Positions 1-6,429 of a stretch of DNA of 9,549 bases are shown in pieces (within the stretch, counting starts at the first letter, position 1; each line of letters opens with the position of its first letter). A model generated the notes under the pieces. It saw nothing but the letters and a program-made list of their open reading frames with translations. It did not search any database and was not told where the DNA came from. Source of the stretch: an uncultured Rhodospirillales bacterium (GTDB lineage: Bacteria > Pseudomonadota > Alphaproteobacteria > CALMVH01); contig CALMVH010000160.1 of the NCBI GenBank assembly GCA_937873165.1, forward strand, positions 1 through 9,549. The letters run 5' to 3'. The position numbers and the translations under genes are program-made.

Positions 1-14
1 AGCTTTGCTGATTC

Positions 15-19
15 AGGAG
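15..19 (+). promoter_or_regulatory. Ribosome binding site of the DUF444 gene
   Basis: AGGAG lies four bases upstream of the ATG at 24. It supports that ATG as the start even though the recognisable family N-terminus (TIIDRR) begins only at residue 15. The other bases before 24 hold nothing I can assign. The window opens too close to say what gene precedes. Confidence 0.6.
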
Positions 20-23
20 CTTC

Positions 24-332
24 ATGTCTCTCGAGCCACCGTTTCCGCGCCTTGACTCAACAGTAACGATCATCGACCGGCGGCCCAATCCGCAAAACAA
101 GAACCTGCCCAATGTAAAACGCTTCTACGAGCGTCTGAGCGACGATGTCAGAAAAGCCATCGTCAAGCAGGGGATCGAGAAAACCAACATTGTTGGCGGT
201 AACGACGACCAGATGATCGTTGATATTCCGGGCACCGCCGTTGAGGAACCCAGCCTGCATCCGGTCTTTACCAGGGGCACGCGCAATACGGTCCTTGGCG
301 GCAACAAAACCTTTGTGTCGGCGATCAGATAA
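24..332 (+). CDS. DUF444 (YeaH/YhbH-type) protein, N-terminal fragment before a frameshift
   Basis: This is the N-terminal 102 codons of a DUF444 family protein. The family is known as YeaH in E. coli, the partner of the YeaG/PrkA serine kinase in starvation and stress, and as YhbH in Bacillus. Residues 15-20 (TIIDRR) followed by NPQNKNLPNVKRF match the family opening, and GGNKTFV (92-98) matches the GNDHFV-type motif before the glycine-rich linker. After V98-S99 the family expects a run like x-D-x-I-x-R-P. That run, GDQIKRP, is present in another frame from 320. In this frame translation instead ends in Ala-Ile-Arg and TAA at 330-332. The fragment alone lacks the metal-binding domain and is unlikely to be functional. 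Start choice rests on AGGAG at 15-19. Whether the break is a real mutation or a sequence error cannot be told from one read of the locus. Confidence 0.75.
   Translation: MSLEPPFPRLDSTVTIIDRRPNPQNKNLPNVKRFYERLSDDVRKAIVKQGIEKTNIVGGNDDQMIVDIPGTAVEEPSLHPVFTRGTRNTVLGGNKTFVSAIR
320..321 (+). other. Apparent one-base deletion splitting the DUF444 gene
   Basis: The N-terminal frame reads Val-Ser at 315-320 and the downstream frame resumes at 320-322 (Gly). Restoring one G here (TCGGGCG instead of TCGGCG) gives V-S-G-D-Q-I-K-R-P, which aligns without gaps to the YeaH-type sequence V-Q-N-D-R-I-E-R-P. The repair joins 24-1429 into one reading frame of about 468 codons. Confidence 0.75.
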
Positions 333-335
333 AGC

Positions 336-352
336 GCCCTGCCGGGCAGGGC
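336..352 (+). other. GC-rich palindrome just after the DUF444 frameshift
   Basis: GCCCTGCC (336-343) and GGCAGGGC (345-352) are perfect inverted arms around a single G. In RNA this would fold as a 6-bp stem with a five-base loop. It lies 16 bases after the frame break and 4 bases after the out-of-frame stop. It encodes part of the start of the Gly/Ser linker in the downstream frame. It may simply reflect GC-rich linker coding. Confidence 0.4.
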
Positions 353-442
353 CAGGGAAGCGGCTCCGCGCCTGGCAAGGGTTCGGGAAGCGGTTCGGGC
401 ACGGGAACCGGCGCCGAAAGCAGCGACACGATTCGCGTTGTC

Positions 443-1429
443 TTGAACCGCAAAGATTTCCTGGACTTGTACTTCGCCGACATGAAGTTGCCGAACCTGG
501 AAAAGGTTTCTGGCAAAAGCCGGGAGATGTCGGTTCAATCCGCAGGGCATGCGCGGCAGGGCGCACCGCATCGCATGGATGCCCAGCGCAGCGCCCGGCA
601 GGCTTTTGCCCGGCGTCTGGCACTGGGGCGTCCGAGTGCGGCTACGCTCGAGGCCGAGCAGGAAACGCTGGAGCGCATGAAGGCGCGTGGAACCGAAGAC
701 GAGGTGGCCGAACAGGCGGCGCGGGTTGCCGGGATCGAATACAAGCGGCGTTCGATCCCCTGGATCGACCCCGTCGACCTGCGCTACAGGCGGTTCGAGC
801 AAGTACCAAAGCCGAACACGTCCGCCGTCATGTTCCACATGATGGACGTGTCCGCCTCGATGGACGCGCAAAGGAAACTGGTGGCCAAGGCATTTGCCCT
901 CACCGTAAAACTGTTTCTCGAACGGGAGTACAAGGACGTCCAGCACGTCTTCATCCGTCATGCCGACCGGGCGGAGCGTTGCGACGAGAAAACCTATTTC
1001 AACGACGGTATGTCGGGCGGCACGGTGGCATCCTCTGCCTTCGTCATGACGGCCGACATTGCCAAGAAGGAGTTTCCAAAAAACCAGTGGAACCGGTACT
1101 TGGCCTATACAGGCGACGGCGAGAACGCGGAACACCGTGATCGGATTGTCCCGTTGATTTCTGACCTGCTCGACCCCGGCCGTGGAAATTTACCCTACCG
1201 CGGTTTTCTCGAGACGTTGCCTGCCAACAACCCGGTGACCGACTTCAGCAGGATTTTCCAGAGCGTGGGTCTTGTTCACCCAGGCAAGGTCGACTTCCAG
1301 CGCGCGGGCGACCGCACCGAGGTGCATCCTGCAATCAAGCGGATGTTCGGGATCAAGCCGGCGGCGCGCCTTCCAGCGGCGTTCGGTCCCGCCTCTGCGG
1401 GAGTGTCATATGCTGGACCGGGTTTCTGA
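443..1429 (+). CDS. DUF444 (YeaH/YhbH-type) protein, C-terminal part with VWA-like metal site
   Basis: This holds the conserved body of the DUF444 protein. The frame is open from about 320, but the first usable start in it is a weak TTG at 443, so the true gene probably begins at 24. Upstream of the TTG the frame encodes a Gly/Ser/Thr linker with 12-bp-spaced GGTTCGGG repeats (380-387 and 392-399). From the TTG, residues 4-20 (KDFLDLYFADMKLPNLE) match the family block after the linker. DVSAS (135-139), T194 in the GGT motif and D225 in GDGEN look like a MIDAS-type metal site of von Willebrand A folds. The end (VHPAIKRMF) matches the family, followed by a roughly 25-residue extra tail. Restored length (468) is somewhat above E. 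coli YeaH (427). Its usual partners, PrkA kinase upstream and SpoVR-type protein downstream, are not in the window, and the next gene is unrelated. No terminator is visible after the stop. Confidence 0.8.
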   Translation: MNRKDFLDLYFADMKLPNLEKVSGKSREMSVQSAGHARQGAPHRMDAQRSARQAFARRLALGRPSAATLEAEQETLERMKARGTEDEVAEQAARVAGIEYKRRSIPWIDPVDLRYRRFEQVPKPNTSAVMFHMMDVSASMDAQRKLVAKAFALTVKLFLEREYKDVQHVFIRHADRAERCDEKTYFNDGMSGGTVASSAFVMTADIAKKEFPKNQWNRYLAYTGDGENAEHRDRIVPLISDLLDPGRGNLPYRGFLETLPANNPVTDFSRIFQSVGLVHPGKVDFQRAGDRTEVHPAIKRMFGIKPAARLPAAFGPASAGVSYAGPGF

Positions 1430-1443
1430 CAGCTTTATGACTA

Positions 1444-1472
1444 TTGAACCCGGATGGGATTGCGCTCATATT
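1444..1472 (+). promoter_or_regulatory. Candidate sigma-70 promoter for the Bax inhibitor-1 gene
   Basis: TTGAAC (1444-1449) and CATATT (1467-1472) are spaced 17 bases apart, each matching four of six consensus bases. Transcription would start near 1479, about 40 bases before the ATG at 1521. The gap between genes (1430-1520) is long enough for independent transcription. Confidence 0.4.
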
Positions 1473-1520
1473 AAAAGGTAACCCGCTCGGCGCGGTAAGG
1501 CTTTTCCATAGGGGCTAACC

Positions 1521-2237
1521 ATGGCATTCGGACAGAATAACTATTCGGGGCGGACTTTCGTCGCCGACACGCGCACCTTTGATGAAGGTTTGCGGCGCCA
1601 CATGATCGGCGTTTACAACTACATGATGTTGGGTCTGGTACTGACCGGCGTTGTTGCGTTCTATACGGCGCACAATCCCGCGCTGATGCAGACGCTGCTG
1701 ATGACCCCCGCCCGCTTTGTTGTGATGCTGGCGCCTTTTGCCTTCATCCTGGTGTTGAGCTACGGCCTCAGGAATCTGTCCCTGACGGCGGCACAGCTGA
1801 TCTTCTATGGCTTCAGCGCCACCATGGGATTGTCGATGTCGTCGATCTTCGTGCTGTACGCCCAGCAAAGCATCGCCTTGGTGTTCTTCATCACGGCGGG
1901 CATGTTCGGCGCCACCAGCCTGTATGGCTACGTGACGAAAGCCAACCTGTCGCGCATGGGCGCATTCCTGTTCATGGGCCTGATAGGCCTGGTGATCGCC
2001 AGCATCGGGAATATTTTCCTGCATTCCAGCGCCTTGCAGATGTTGCTGTCCTACGCGGCCGTTGTGGTCTTCACAGGCTTTACGGCTTATGACACGCAAC
2101 GCATCAAGGCTTCTTACAGCGAAAGCTATGGTGTGCAGTCGAACGGCAAATTGGCGGTTGCGGGTGCCTTGAGCCTGTATCTAGACTTCATCAACCTGTT
2201 CGTGGCACTTCTTAGAATCGTAGGCAACCGCCGTTAA
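1521..2237 (+). CDS. Bax inhibitor-1/YccA family inner-membrane protein
   Basis: This is a member of the BI-1 (UPF0005, TMBIM) family of seven-helix membrane proteins. Characterised bacterial relatives include YetJ, a pH-sensitive calcium leak channel, and YccA, a substrate and modulator of the FtsH protease. Seven hydrophobic segments can be drawn at about residues 28-50, 64-83, 86-110, 119-138, 146-166, 171-190 and 214-234. Family signatures are present: GMFGATSLYGY (127-137), AYDTQRIK (189-196) and the C-terminal LYLDFINLF (219-227). D191 and D222 appear to be the paired acidic residues that form the pH sensor in YetJ. The length of 238 aa is normal. The ATG follows AGGGG (1510-1514) at six bases. 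Two tandem TAA codons end it, and a strong terminator follows. Whether it conducts calcium or acts with FtsH here is not shown by the sequence. Confidence 0.93.
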   Translation: MAFGQNNYSGRTFVADTRTFDEGLRRHMIGVYNYMMLGLVLTGVVAFYTAHNPALMQTLLMTPARFVVMLAPFAFILVLSYGLRNLSLTAAQLIFYGFSATMGLSMSSIFVLYAQQSIALVFFITAGMFGATSLYGYVTKANLSRMGAFLFMGLIGLVIASIGNIFLHSSALQMLLSYAAVVVFTGFTAYDTQRIKASYSESYGVQSNGKLAVAGALSLYLDFINLFVALLRIVGNRR

Positions 2238-2259
2238 TAAGCAGTTTGTTGGCTTGTCA

Positions 2260-2289
2260 GGGCGCTGCTGGAAGGCAGCGCCCTTTTTT
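2260..2289 (+). terminator. Rho-independent terminator after the Bax inhibitor-1 gene
   Basis: Arms GGGCGCTGC (2260-2268) and GCAGCGCCC (2275-2283) pair perfectly over nine base pairs around the loop TGGAAG. Six T residues follow at 2284-2289. It stops rightward transcription into the convergent gene, whose stop codon (2290-2288) sits on the T tract. No T tract exists on the other side, so it should work in one direction only. Confidence 0.92.
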
Positions 2290-2920
2290 ATGTGGTCGGT
2301 CCGACGATCAATGCGGCCAACATGCGGTTGGCGGCCGATGTGGTCTTCTCGTTGTCGTTCCGGATGTCGCCCTGCCAGTAGTGATGACCGCGCATATGCG
2401 GGTGCAGGGGCTGATGCTCCTCGTTCAGGATACGGGTCACGGCGCTTGCCAGGGCCGGTTCGACCTTGACCCCGATCAGCGTCGCGCCCCGCTTGATACC
2501 CTCGATGTAGGTACTGGCGTGTTCATCGCTGAGGCCGGTCTCGATCATGGTGTCGAGCACGCGCTGTATACTGATGGCGGCGATCGCGTGCGTGGTTTCC
2601 CCCACATGCTGTTCGACCAGCCACCCCGCCGCGATAATATCGCCGACACCGGTCAGTTCCTTCAGCGCGAGGCTGGCATAGAAAGCGGCTTTGAAGTCCG
2701 GGGCGATGTTGATGGGTTCTGGAACGGCCTCGATCATGGGCTGTTTCTTGCCGCCCTTCTTCGCGGTCTTGATCACTTCCTCGATCGCGTCCAGCTTTTT
2801 ACGTTTGCCGTTCAGCGTAATCAAGCTGATCTCGCGGCTGGGCACGTAAACGGCTTCCAGCTCCTGTACCACATGCAGGGCTTCCTGGTACGACTCATAA
2901 AGACTGATCATTGCCTGCAT
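2288..2920 (-). CDS. YflT-like (general stress protein 17M-type) hypothetical protein
   Basis: The N-terminus (LYESYQEALHVVQELEAVYVPSREISLI, 7-34) has the pattern of the YflT/GSP17M domain, in which a YDSYDDA-like opening and PxxDISxV follow each other. The C-terminal half (GLSDEHASTYIEGIKRGATLIGVKV, 129-153) matches the second conserved block of bacterial proteins carrying this domain. Relatives usually have a glycine-zipper hydrophobic stretch in between. Here residues 76-126 keep only GVGDIIAAGWL, and a lysine-rich segment (39-59) precedes it. The His-rich tail HPHMRGHHYW (173-182) is also unusual. No signal peptide or clear membrane helix is seen, so it is probably cytoplasmic. Its biochemical role is unknown. 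The ATG at 2920 is chosen as the longest frame; ATG at 2911 is possible and neither has a strong ribosome site. It is convergent with the Bax inhibitor-1 gene and divergent from the next gene. Confidence 0.7.
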   Translation of the reverse strand: MQAMISLYESYQEALHVVQELEAVYVPSREISLITLNGKRKKLDAIEEVIKTAKKGGKKQPMIEAVPEPINIAPDFKAAFYASLALKELTGVGDIIAAGWLVEQHVGETTHAIAAISIQRVLDTMIETGLSDEHASTYIEGIKRGATLIGVKVEPALASAVTRILNEEHQPLHPHMRGHHYWQGDIRNDNEKTTSAANRMLAALIVGPTT

Positions 2921-2953
2921 GATGCTTCGCCCATAGGCCAGACTTGTAGTCAG

Positions 2954-2959
2954 ACTATA
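2954..2959 (-). promoter_or_regulatory. Candidate -10 element of the YflT-like gene
   Basis: On the minus strand TATAGT (2959 down to 2954) matches five of six -10 bases and would start transcription near 2947, about 27 bases before the ATG. No good -35 sits at the right distance, so an activator may be needed or the call may be wrong. The element lies in a small inverted repeat (minus strand ACTAT-N9-ATAGT, 2954-2972). GACT-TGT-AGTC (2941-2951) lies next to it. Either could be an operator. Confidence 0.25.
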
Positions 2960-3030
2960 GGGAAGCCATAGTTAACGAAAGCATATTCAATTCAATTTTA
3001 ACGGAGCCGTGGCAAAGCAGCCGCAGCATA

Positions 3031-3059
3031 TTGTCGCTTTTTCACAAGCCCTGTATTTT
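3031..3059 (+). promoter_or_regulatory. Candidate sigma-70 promoter for the DUF551-like gene
   Basis: TTGTCG (3031-3036) and TATTTT (3054-3059) lie 17 bases apart, each four of six to consensus, with transcription expected near 3066. If this is right, the upstream in-frame TTG at 3031 cannot be the start of the protein. This favours the ATG at 3073 or 3085. Confidence 0.35.
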
Positions 3060-3084
3060 CGCCGTATGCTACATGGAATCGAAC

Positions 3085-3495
3085 ATGCTGCCTGACCCCT
3101 GGATATCGATCGACGAAGCCGCGCATCCCGACGGTCCGGTTCTGTTGCGCCTGCCTGAGGGGCAATGCTGCATTGGCCGCTGGTCCCCGGCCCAGGAGGG
3201 TTGGTTTCAAAGCGTGGATACCAGCGCACCCCCGCAGACGCGTGTGTATCCCACCCATTTCGCGCCGATCCCGCCTCTTGAGCCACGGGTCACAGAACGT
3301 CAACGCTTTCAGGTCGGCTGGCGAGGCGAGGCCATGCGGTCCATTGAAGCAGCGGATGCATATGCGGCCGCAGCCGAGTTCCAACAGGGCGCTACTGCCC
3401 GCACCGATGGAGAGATCGTCGTAACCTCGGATGATGGGATTCAAAGCGTCTTTGGTTACCGCCAGACGATCCCCACAGAGCATCTGGACGATTGA
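3085..3495 (+). CDS. Hypothetical protein with DUF551-like N-terminus
   Basis: A small soluble protein of 136 aa and unknown function. Residues 6-67 follow the layout of DUF551 domains. These begin with WIS, carry a VLL...DG...GRW strand pattern and close with THxxPIPPLEP (here 57-67). DUF551 is mostly known from phage and small bacterial proteins and has no assigned activity. The second half (68-136) has an alanine-rich stretch DAYAAAAEF (91-99) and an acidic end, and I do not recognise it. ATG at 3085 is chosen because GGAA (3075-3078) lies six bases upstream. ATG at 3073 has no ribosome site, and TTG at 3031 coincides with a probable -35. The gene is divergent from the YflT-like gene across about 165 bases. 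It ends exactly abutting the convergent DUF218 gene, and the palindrome TGATCA (3493-3498) supplies both stop codons. Confidence 0.65.
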   Translation: MLPDPWISIDEAAHPDGPVLLRLPEGQCCIGRWSPAQEGWFQSVDTSAPPQTRVYPTHFAPIPPLEPRVTERQRFQVGWRGEAMRSIEAADAYAAAAEFQQGATARTDGEIVVTSDDGIQSVFGYRQTIPTEHLDD

Positions 3496-4248
3496 TCAGG
3501 GCTTGGGAAACAACACGTCGGTCCGGCCTTCCAGGCGGTAAAGAACCAGGCCAACCCATTCATGGAATGCAAGATCCAGATGCACCAGGCGATCTGCGAA
3601 GTTGATCGTGTACCGCAGTCCTGATTTGTAGCCGGTGGGGCAGGGAACCGGACTCCAGCCGACATGGCGGAACACGCCCATCGAGCGGGGCATGTGGCTG
3701 GCCGATGTCACCAGGATCCAGGTCTCGCCTGGTTTCGGCTTCAGCAAAGCATGGCTGAATGCGGCATTCTGGTAGGTATCCCAGGATTTCGGCTCAAGGG
3801 TCATGCGGCCGGTGTCGATGCCCATGTCGCGCACCGTCTGCCGTACCGCCTCGCCCTCGCTGATGCGCACGGGATCGGCGGGCGACGTGCCAGTAAACAC
3901 CAGCTTGGCCTGCGGGTAGGCATGCGCCAGACGGGCAAAGGTCGTCAGCCGTTCGCCCATTTCATTCAGGCCGATGCTGCCATTGGGTTCGGGTTCGGCA
4001 AGGCCGCCCAGAACAATGATGCCGTCGACATGCACAGGCAGCTCGGTCAACTGGGGAAAACGTTTTTCCAGCGGCAGCAGCGCCCACCTGTCGAGCGGCA
4101 GGATCGTCACGGCCACCACCATGACCGACAGACGGCCCATGCGTTGCCAGCGCGTGAACCCCAGCACCGTGCCCAGCGCCAGTAGGAACACGATAACGGC
4201 GCTGACGCCCATCAATCCCCAGCCGATCGAGAATAGTTTCGTTGTCAT
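3496..4248 (-). CDS. DUF218 membrane protein, ElyC/YdcF family
   Basis: A 250-aa inner-membrane protein. Two hydrophobic helices (about 8-31 and 38-56) precede a DUF218 domain (about 75-230). Conserved features are VDGIIVLGG (74-82), NEMGERLTTFARL (95-107), AKLVFTGTSP (114-123), the E131-G-E133 motif, TYQNA (158-162) and LVTSASHMPRSM (179-190). The last block and the helix-helix-domain order are very close to E. coli ElyC (259 aa), where loss causes lysis through disturbed envelope polysaccharide and lipid-carrier metabolism. Homology to SanA and YdcF is more distant. The exact reaction is not settled for the family. Its ATG overlaps the stop of aas (ATGA, 4245-4248), and GAAGG (4256-4260) lies seven bases upstream within aas, so translation is probably coupled. 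Its stop abuts that of the convergent DUF551-like gene, leaving no room for a dedicated terminator. Confidence 0.88.
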   Translation of the reverse strand: MTTKLFSIGWGLMGVSAVIVFLLALGTVLGFTRWQRMGRLSVMVVAVTILPLDRWALLPLEKRFPQLTELPVHVDGIIVLGGLAEPEPNGSIGLNEMGERLTTFARLAHAYPQAKLVFTGTSPADPVRISEGEAVRQTVRDMGIDTGRMTLEPKSWDTYQNAAFSHALLKPKPGETWILVTSASHMPRSMGVFRHVGWSPVPCPTGYKSGLRYTINFADRLVHLDLAFHEWVGLVLYRLEGRTDVLFPKP

Positions 4249-6368
4249 GCTTCAGCCTTCGTGACCAGATCCCTGACCGCCTGATAATCGGTTTTGCCGG
4301 TGCCGAGAAGCGGCAGTTTCTCGACCGGCCGGATCGTGCGCGGCAGCATCAGCTCGGGCAGCCCCCGGCTTTTGAAATGATCGGCGATGGCAGCCCGCGA
4401 GGTTTCGGCGCGGTCGGTCACGAGCAACAGCTGTTCGCCCTTGCGGGCATCGGCCATCGCGATCACCGCGAACTTGTTATCAGGCCACAATTTGCGCAGT
4501 TCTTCCTCGATCCGGCCCAGCGCCACCATTTCGCCCGCGATCTTGGCAAAGCGTTTCACGCGGCCTTCGATGCGGATGTAGCCTTCGGGATCGATGGTCA
4601 CGATGTCGCCCGTGTCGTACCAGCCTTCCTCGGGCGCGCGCAGGCCGCCTGGGGCCTGATCGTCCAGGTAACCCAGCATCACGTTCGGGCCTCGCACTTC
4701 CAGCCTGCCGCCCGTCTCGATTCCTTCCACGGGTCGAAGCCTGGCCTCCATGCCCGGCAGAAGGCGGCCTGTCGTGCCGGTGCGGTTCTGCATCTCGGTG
4801 TTGACCGCGATCACGGGCGAGGTCTCGGTCGCGCCATAGCCTTCCAGGATGCGAATACCAAACTTTTCCATCCAGGTTGCGCGGGTTTCGTCGCGCACTT
4901 TCTCGGCCCCTGCCACGACCAGGCGCAGCCGCCGGAAGTCGTAGGGCGCCGCGGCCCTGGCATACCCTGCAAGGAAGCTATCCGTGCCGAACATGGCGGT
5001 CGCGTCGATGTCGTAGGCCAGTTCGGGCACGATGCGATAGTGCAGGGGCGACGGATACAGGAAGCATGAAACGCCCGACAGCACCGGCAGCAGGAAACCA
5101 CCGGTCAGGCCGAAGGAGTGGAACACGGGCAAGGCGTTCAGCACCTTGTCCGCTGGCGAGAACGACACGCGCGCCGCGATCTGGCGGATGTTGCCGATGA
5201 TGTTCTGGTGGCTGAGCGCAACGGCCTTGGGCGTACCCTCCGAACCGGACGTGAACAGGATCACGGCGCGGTCACCGGGCCTTGCCAGGGAGGGGCGGTT
5301 CTGCTTCAGCCGGTGCAATCCGCGTAGCTTGTCGGTCAAACCGATCTGCTGGCGCACATCTTCCAGGTAAACGATGCGCCGGGATTGTATTGCGGCGATT
5401 ACCGGCTCCAGCCGGCCCTGTTCCACGAACTTGCGCGAGGTCACCACCGTTGCCACATGCGCAATGTCGCAGGCGGCCACGATGTTGCTGGCGCCGGCGG
5501 TAAAGTTCAACATGGCGGGAATGCGGCCGGTAGCCTGCAATCCAAAAAATGCGACACCCGTCGCCGCGACGTTCGGCAACAACAGACCGACGGCTTCGCC
5601 GGCCTGCGTTCCCAATGACAGCCGTCCGCCAAGGACATGCGCCCCCAGCACCAGGCGCTTGTAGGTCAGGGGGCTGCGGTTTGTATCCTCCAGGATAGCG
5701 CGCCCGTATCCCTGTTCGCGGGCGGTGCGGCGTAGTTCATCGAACAAGGTCGTGCGGTAGCCCGAGGTCTGGAACATCATGTCGGACATCGCATTGTATA
5801 GCTGGTTTCCCAGCATCTGCCGCCGCCGGCGTCCCTTGATGTCGTCCGCCACATGCAGGGTGCGCGCCGGCATCACCGTCAACTGGATGCGCGGAAACAG
5901 ACGCGACGGCATGATGCCCTTCAGGTGCGTCAAGGGAAAGAACTCGGCACCCGCGATGCGGACGGGCACGATCGGCGCACGGGCCCGGTCGGCGATCATC
6001 GCCGGGCCATCGTAGATCTTCATCAGCGTACCCGTGCGGGTCAGGCGGCCCTCGGGAAAGATCACGCACGTCTTGCCCGAGGCAACCAGCTTTATCATTG
6101 TTTTCATCGACATCGGATTGGCCGAGTCGATTGGGTAAGAATCTACAAATTTCAAAAGCGGCCTGATCCACCAGCGTTGCGCCTGACGCGTGTCGATCGC
6201 GAACACGGGATGCCCCGGCAGGAACGCGGCCAGCAGGACAGCATCAAGGTAGCTGACATGGTTGGGCGTGATGATCGCATGATCCGGCAGGGTCTCGACT
6301 CCCGCGATGCGAGTGCCAAAAAGCAATCTGAGGAGCAGACGCAAAATCAACTTGAGGAACGATGGCAT
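4245..6368 (-). CDS. aas: Bifunctional 2-acylglycerophosphoethanolamine acyltransferase / acyl-ACP synthetase
   Basis: This protein recycles lysophospholipids at the inner membrane. The C-terminal half activates a fatty acid with ATP and loads it on ACP, and the N-terminal half transfers it to 2-acyl-lysophosphatidylethanolamine. The acyltransferase part (1-200) has NHVSYLD (36-42, the HX4D site), FPEGR (104-108) and a VPVRIAGAE block (134-142). The adenylating part has LFTSGSEGTPK (371-381), PLHYRIVPEL (441-450), VAGAEK (485-490), EGYGATET (509-516), WYDTGD (583-588) and the lysine K692 in GTGK. Similarity to E. coli Aas runs end to end (707 against 719 aa), including LPVFHSFGLT and RFAKIAGEMV. 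There is no fused LplT-type transporter domain and no lplT beside it. The ATG at 6368 follows AGGA (6377-6380) at eight bases. It leads a two-gene operon with the DUF218 gene. Confidence 0.95.
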   Translation of the reverse strand: MPSFLKLILRLLLRLLFGTRIAGVETLPDHAIITPNHVSYLDAVLLAAFLPGHPVFAIDTRQAQRWWIRPLLKFVDSYPIDSANPMSMKTMIKLVASGKTCVIFPEGRLTRTGTLMKIYDGPAMIADRARAPIVPVRIAGAEFFPLTHLKGIMPSRLFPRIQLTVMPARTLHVADDIKGRRRRQMLGNQLYNAMSDMMFQTSGYRTTLFDELRRTAREQGYGRAILEDTNRSPLTYKRLVLGAHVLGGRLSLGTQAGEAVGLLLPNVAATGVAFFGLQATGRIPAMLNFTAGASNIVAACDIAHVATVVTSRKFVEQGRLEPVIAAIQSRRIVYLEDVRQQIGLTDKLRGLHRLKQNRPSLARPGDRAVILFTSGSEGTPKAVALSHQNIIGNIRQIAARVSFSPADKVLNALPVFHSFGLTGGFLLPVLSGVSCFLYPSPLHYRIVPELAYDIDATAMFGTDSFLAGYARAAAPYDFRRLRLVVAGAEKVRDETRATWMEKFGIRILEGYGATETSPVIAVNTEMQNRTGTTGRLLPGMEARLRPVEGIETGGRLEVRGPNVMLGYLDDQAPGGLRAPEEGWYDTGDIVTIDPEGYIRIEGRVKRFAKIAGEMVALGRIEEELRKLWPDNKFAVIAMADARKGEQLLLVTDRAETSRAAIADHFKSRGLPELMLPRTIRPVEKLPLLGTGKTDYQAVRDLVTKAEA

Positions 6369-6381
6369 CGCGAAGATCCTG

Positions 6382-6398
6382 TGTTAGTGTTTGATAAC
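6382..6398 (+). repeat. Direct repeat, copy 1 (operator-like)
   Basis: TGTTAGTGTTTGATAAC shares 13 of 17 bases with copy 2 at 6431-6447; the four differing bases are all in the central spacer, giving TGTTAGT-N4-GATAAC. With the next base it also forms a symmetrical site TGTTA-N8-TAACA, as expected for a dimeric regulator. It lies between the aas ribosome site and the putative -10. Confidence 0.55.
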
Positions 6399-6425
6399 AT
6401 ATACGCTGTGCAGGAAAGAATGCAA
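6398..6425 (-). promoter_or_regulatory. Candidate aas promoter flanked by two repeats
   Basis: On the minus strand TTGCAT (6425-6420) and TATATG (6403-6398) are spaced 16 bases apart, with weak to moderate matches, and give a start near 6391. The downstream repeat copy (6382-6398) would cover the start site. The upstream copy (6431-6447) would lie just behind the -35. This is the arrangement expected of operators. Confidence 0.35.
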
Positions 6426-6429
6426 GAAA

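Noticed and set aside
305..320. Programmed -1 frameshift site in the DUF444 gene
   Set aside because: No X-XXY-YYZ slippery heptamer in the right phase; homologs are read in one frame, so a deletion or error is simpler.
125..1135. Minus-strand open frame (336 codons) opposite the DUF444 gene
   Set aside because: DUF444 motifs are clear on the plus strand; the antisense translation shows none.
1388..1401. Hairpin CCCGC-CTCT-GCGGG near the end of the DUF444 gene as a terminator
   Set aside because: Only five base pairs, inside the coding frame and with no T tract after it.
2246..2971. Plus-strand open frame (241 codons) opposite the YflT-like gene
   Set aside because: It begins inside the terminator region and mirrors the minus-strand gene, whose translation has conserved family blocks.
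4242..5069. Long plus-strand open frame (275 codons) opposite aas
   Set aside because: It lies wholly antisense to a gene with end-to-end Aas similarity; its translation has no recognisable motifs and is the expected by-product of GC-rich codon use.
6391..6429. Upstream TTG start for the hydrolase
   Set aside because: It would lie inside repeat copy 1 and opposite the probable aas promoter, has no ribosome site, and adds residues (MITYTLCRKECKK) unlike a conserved N-terminus.
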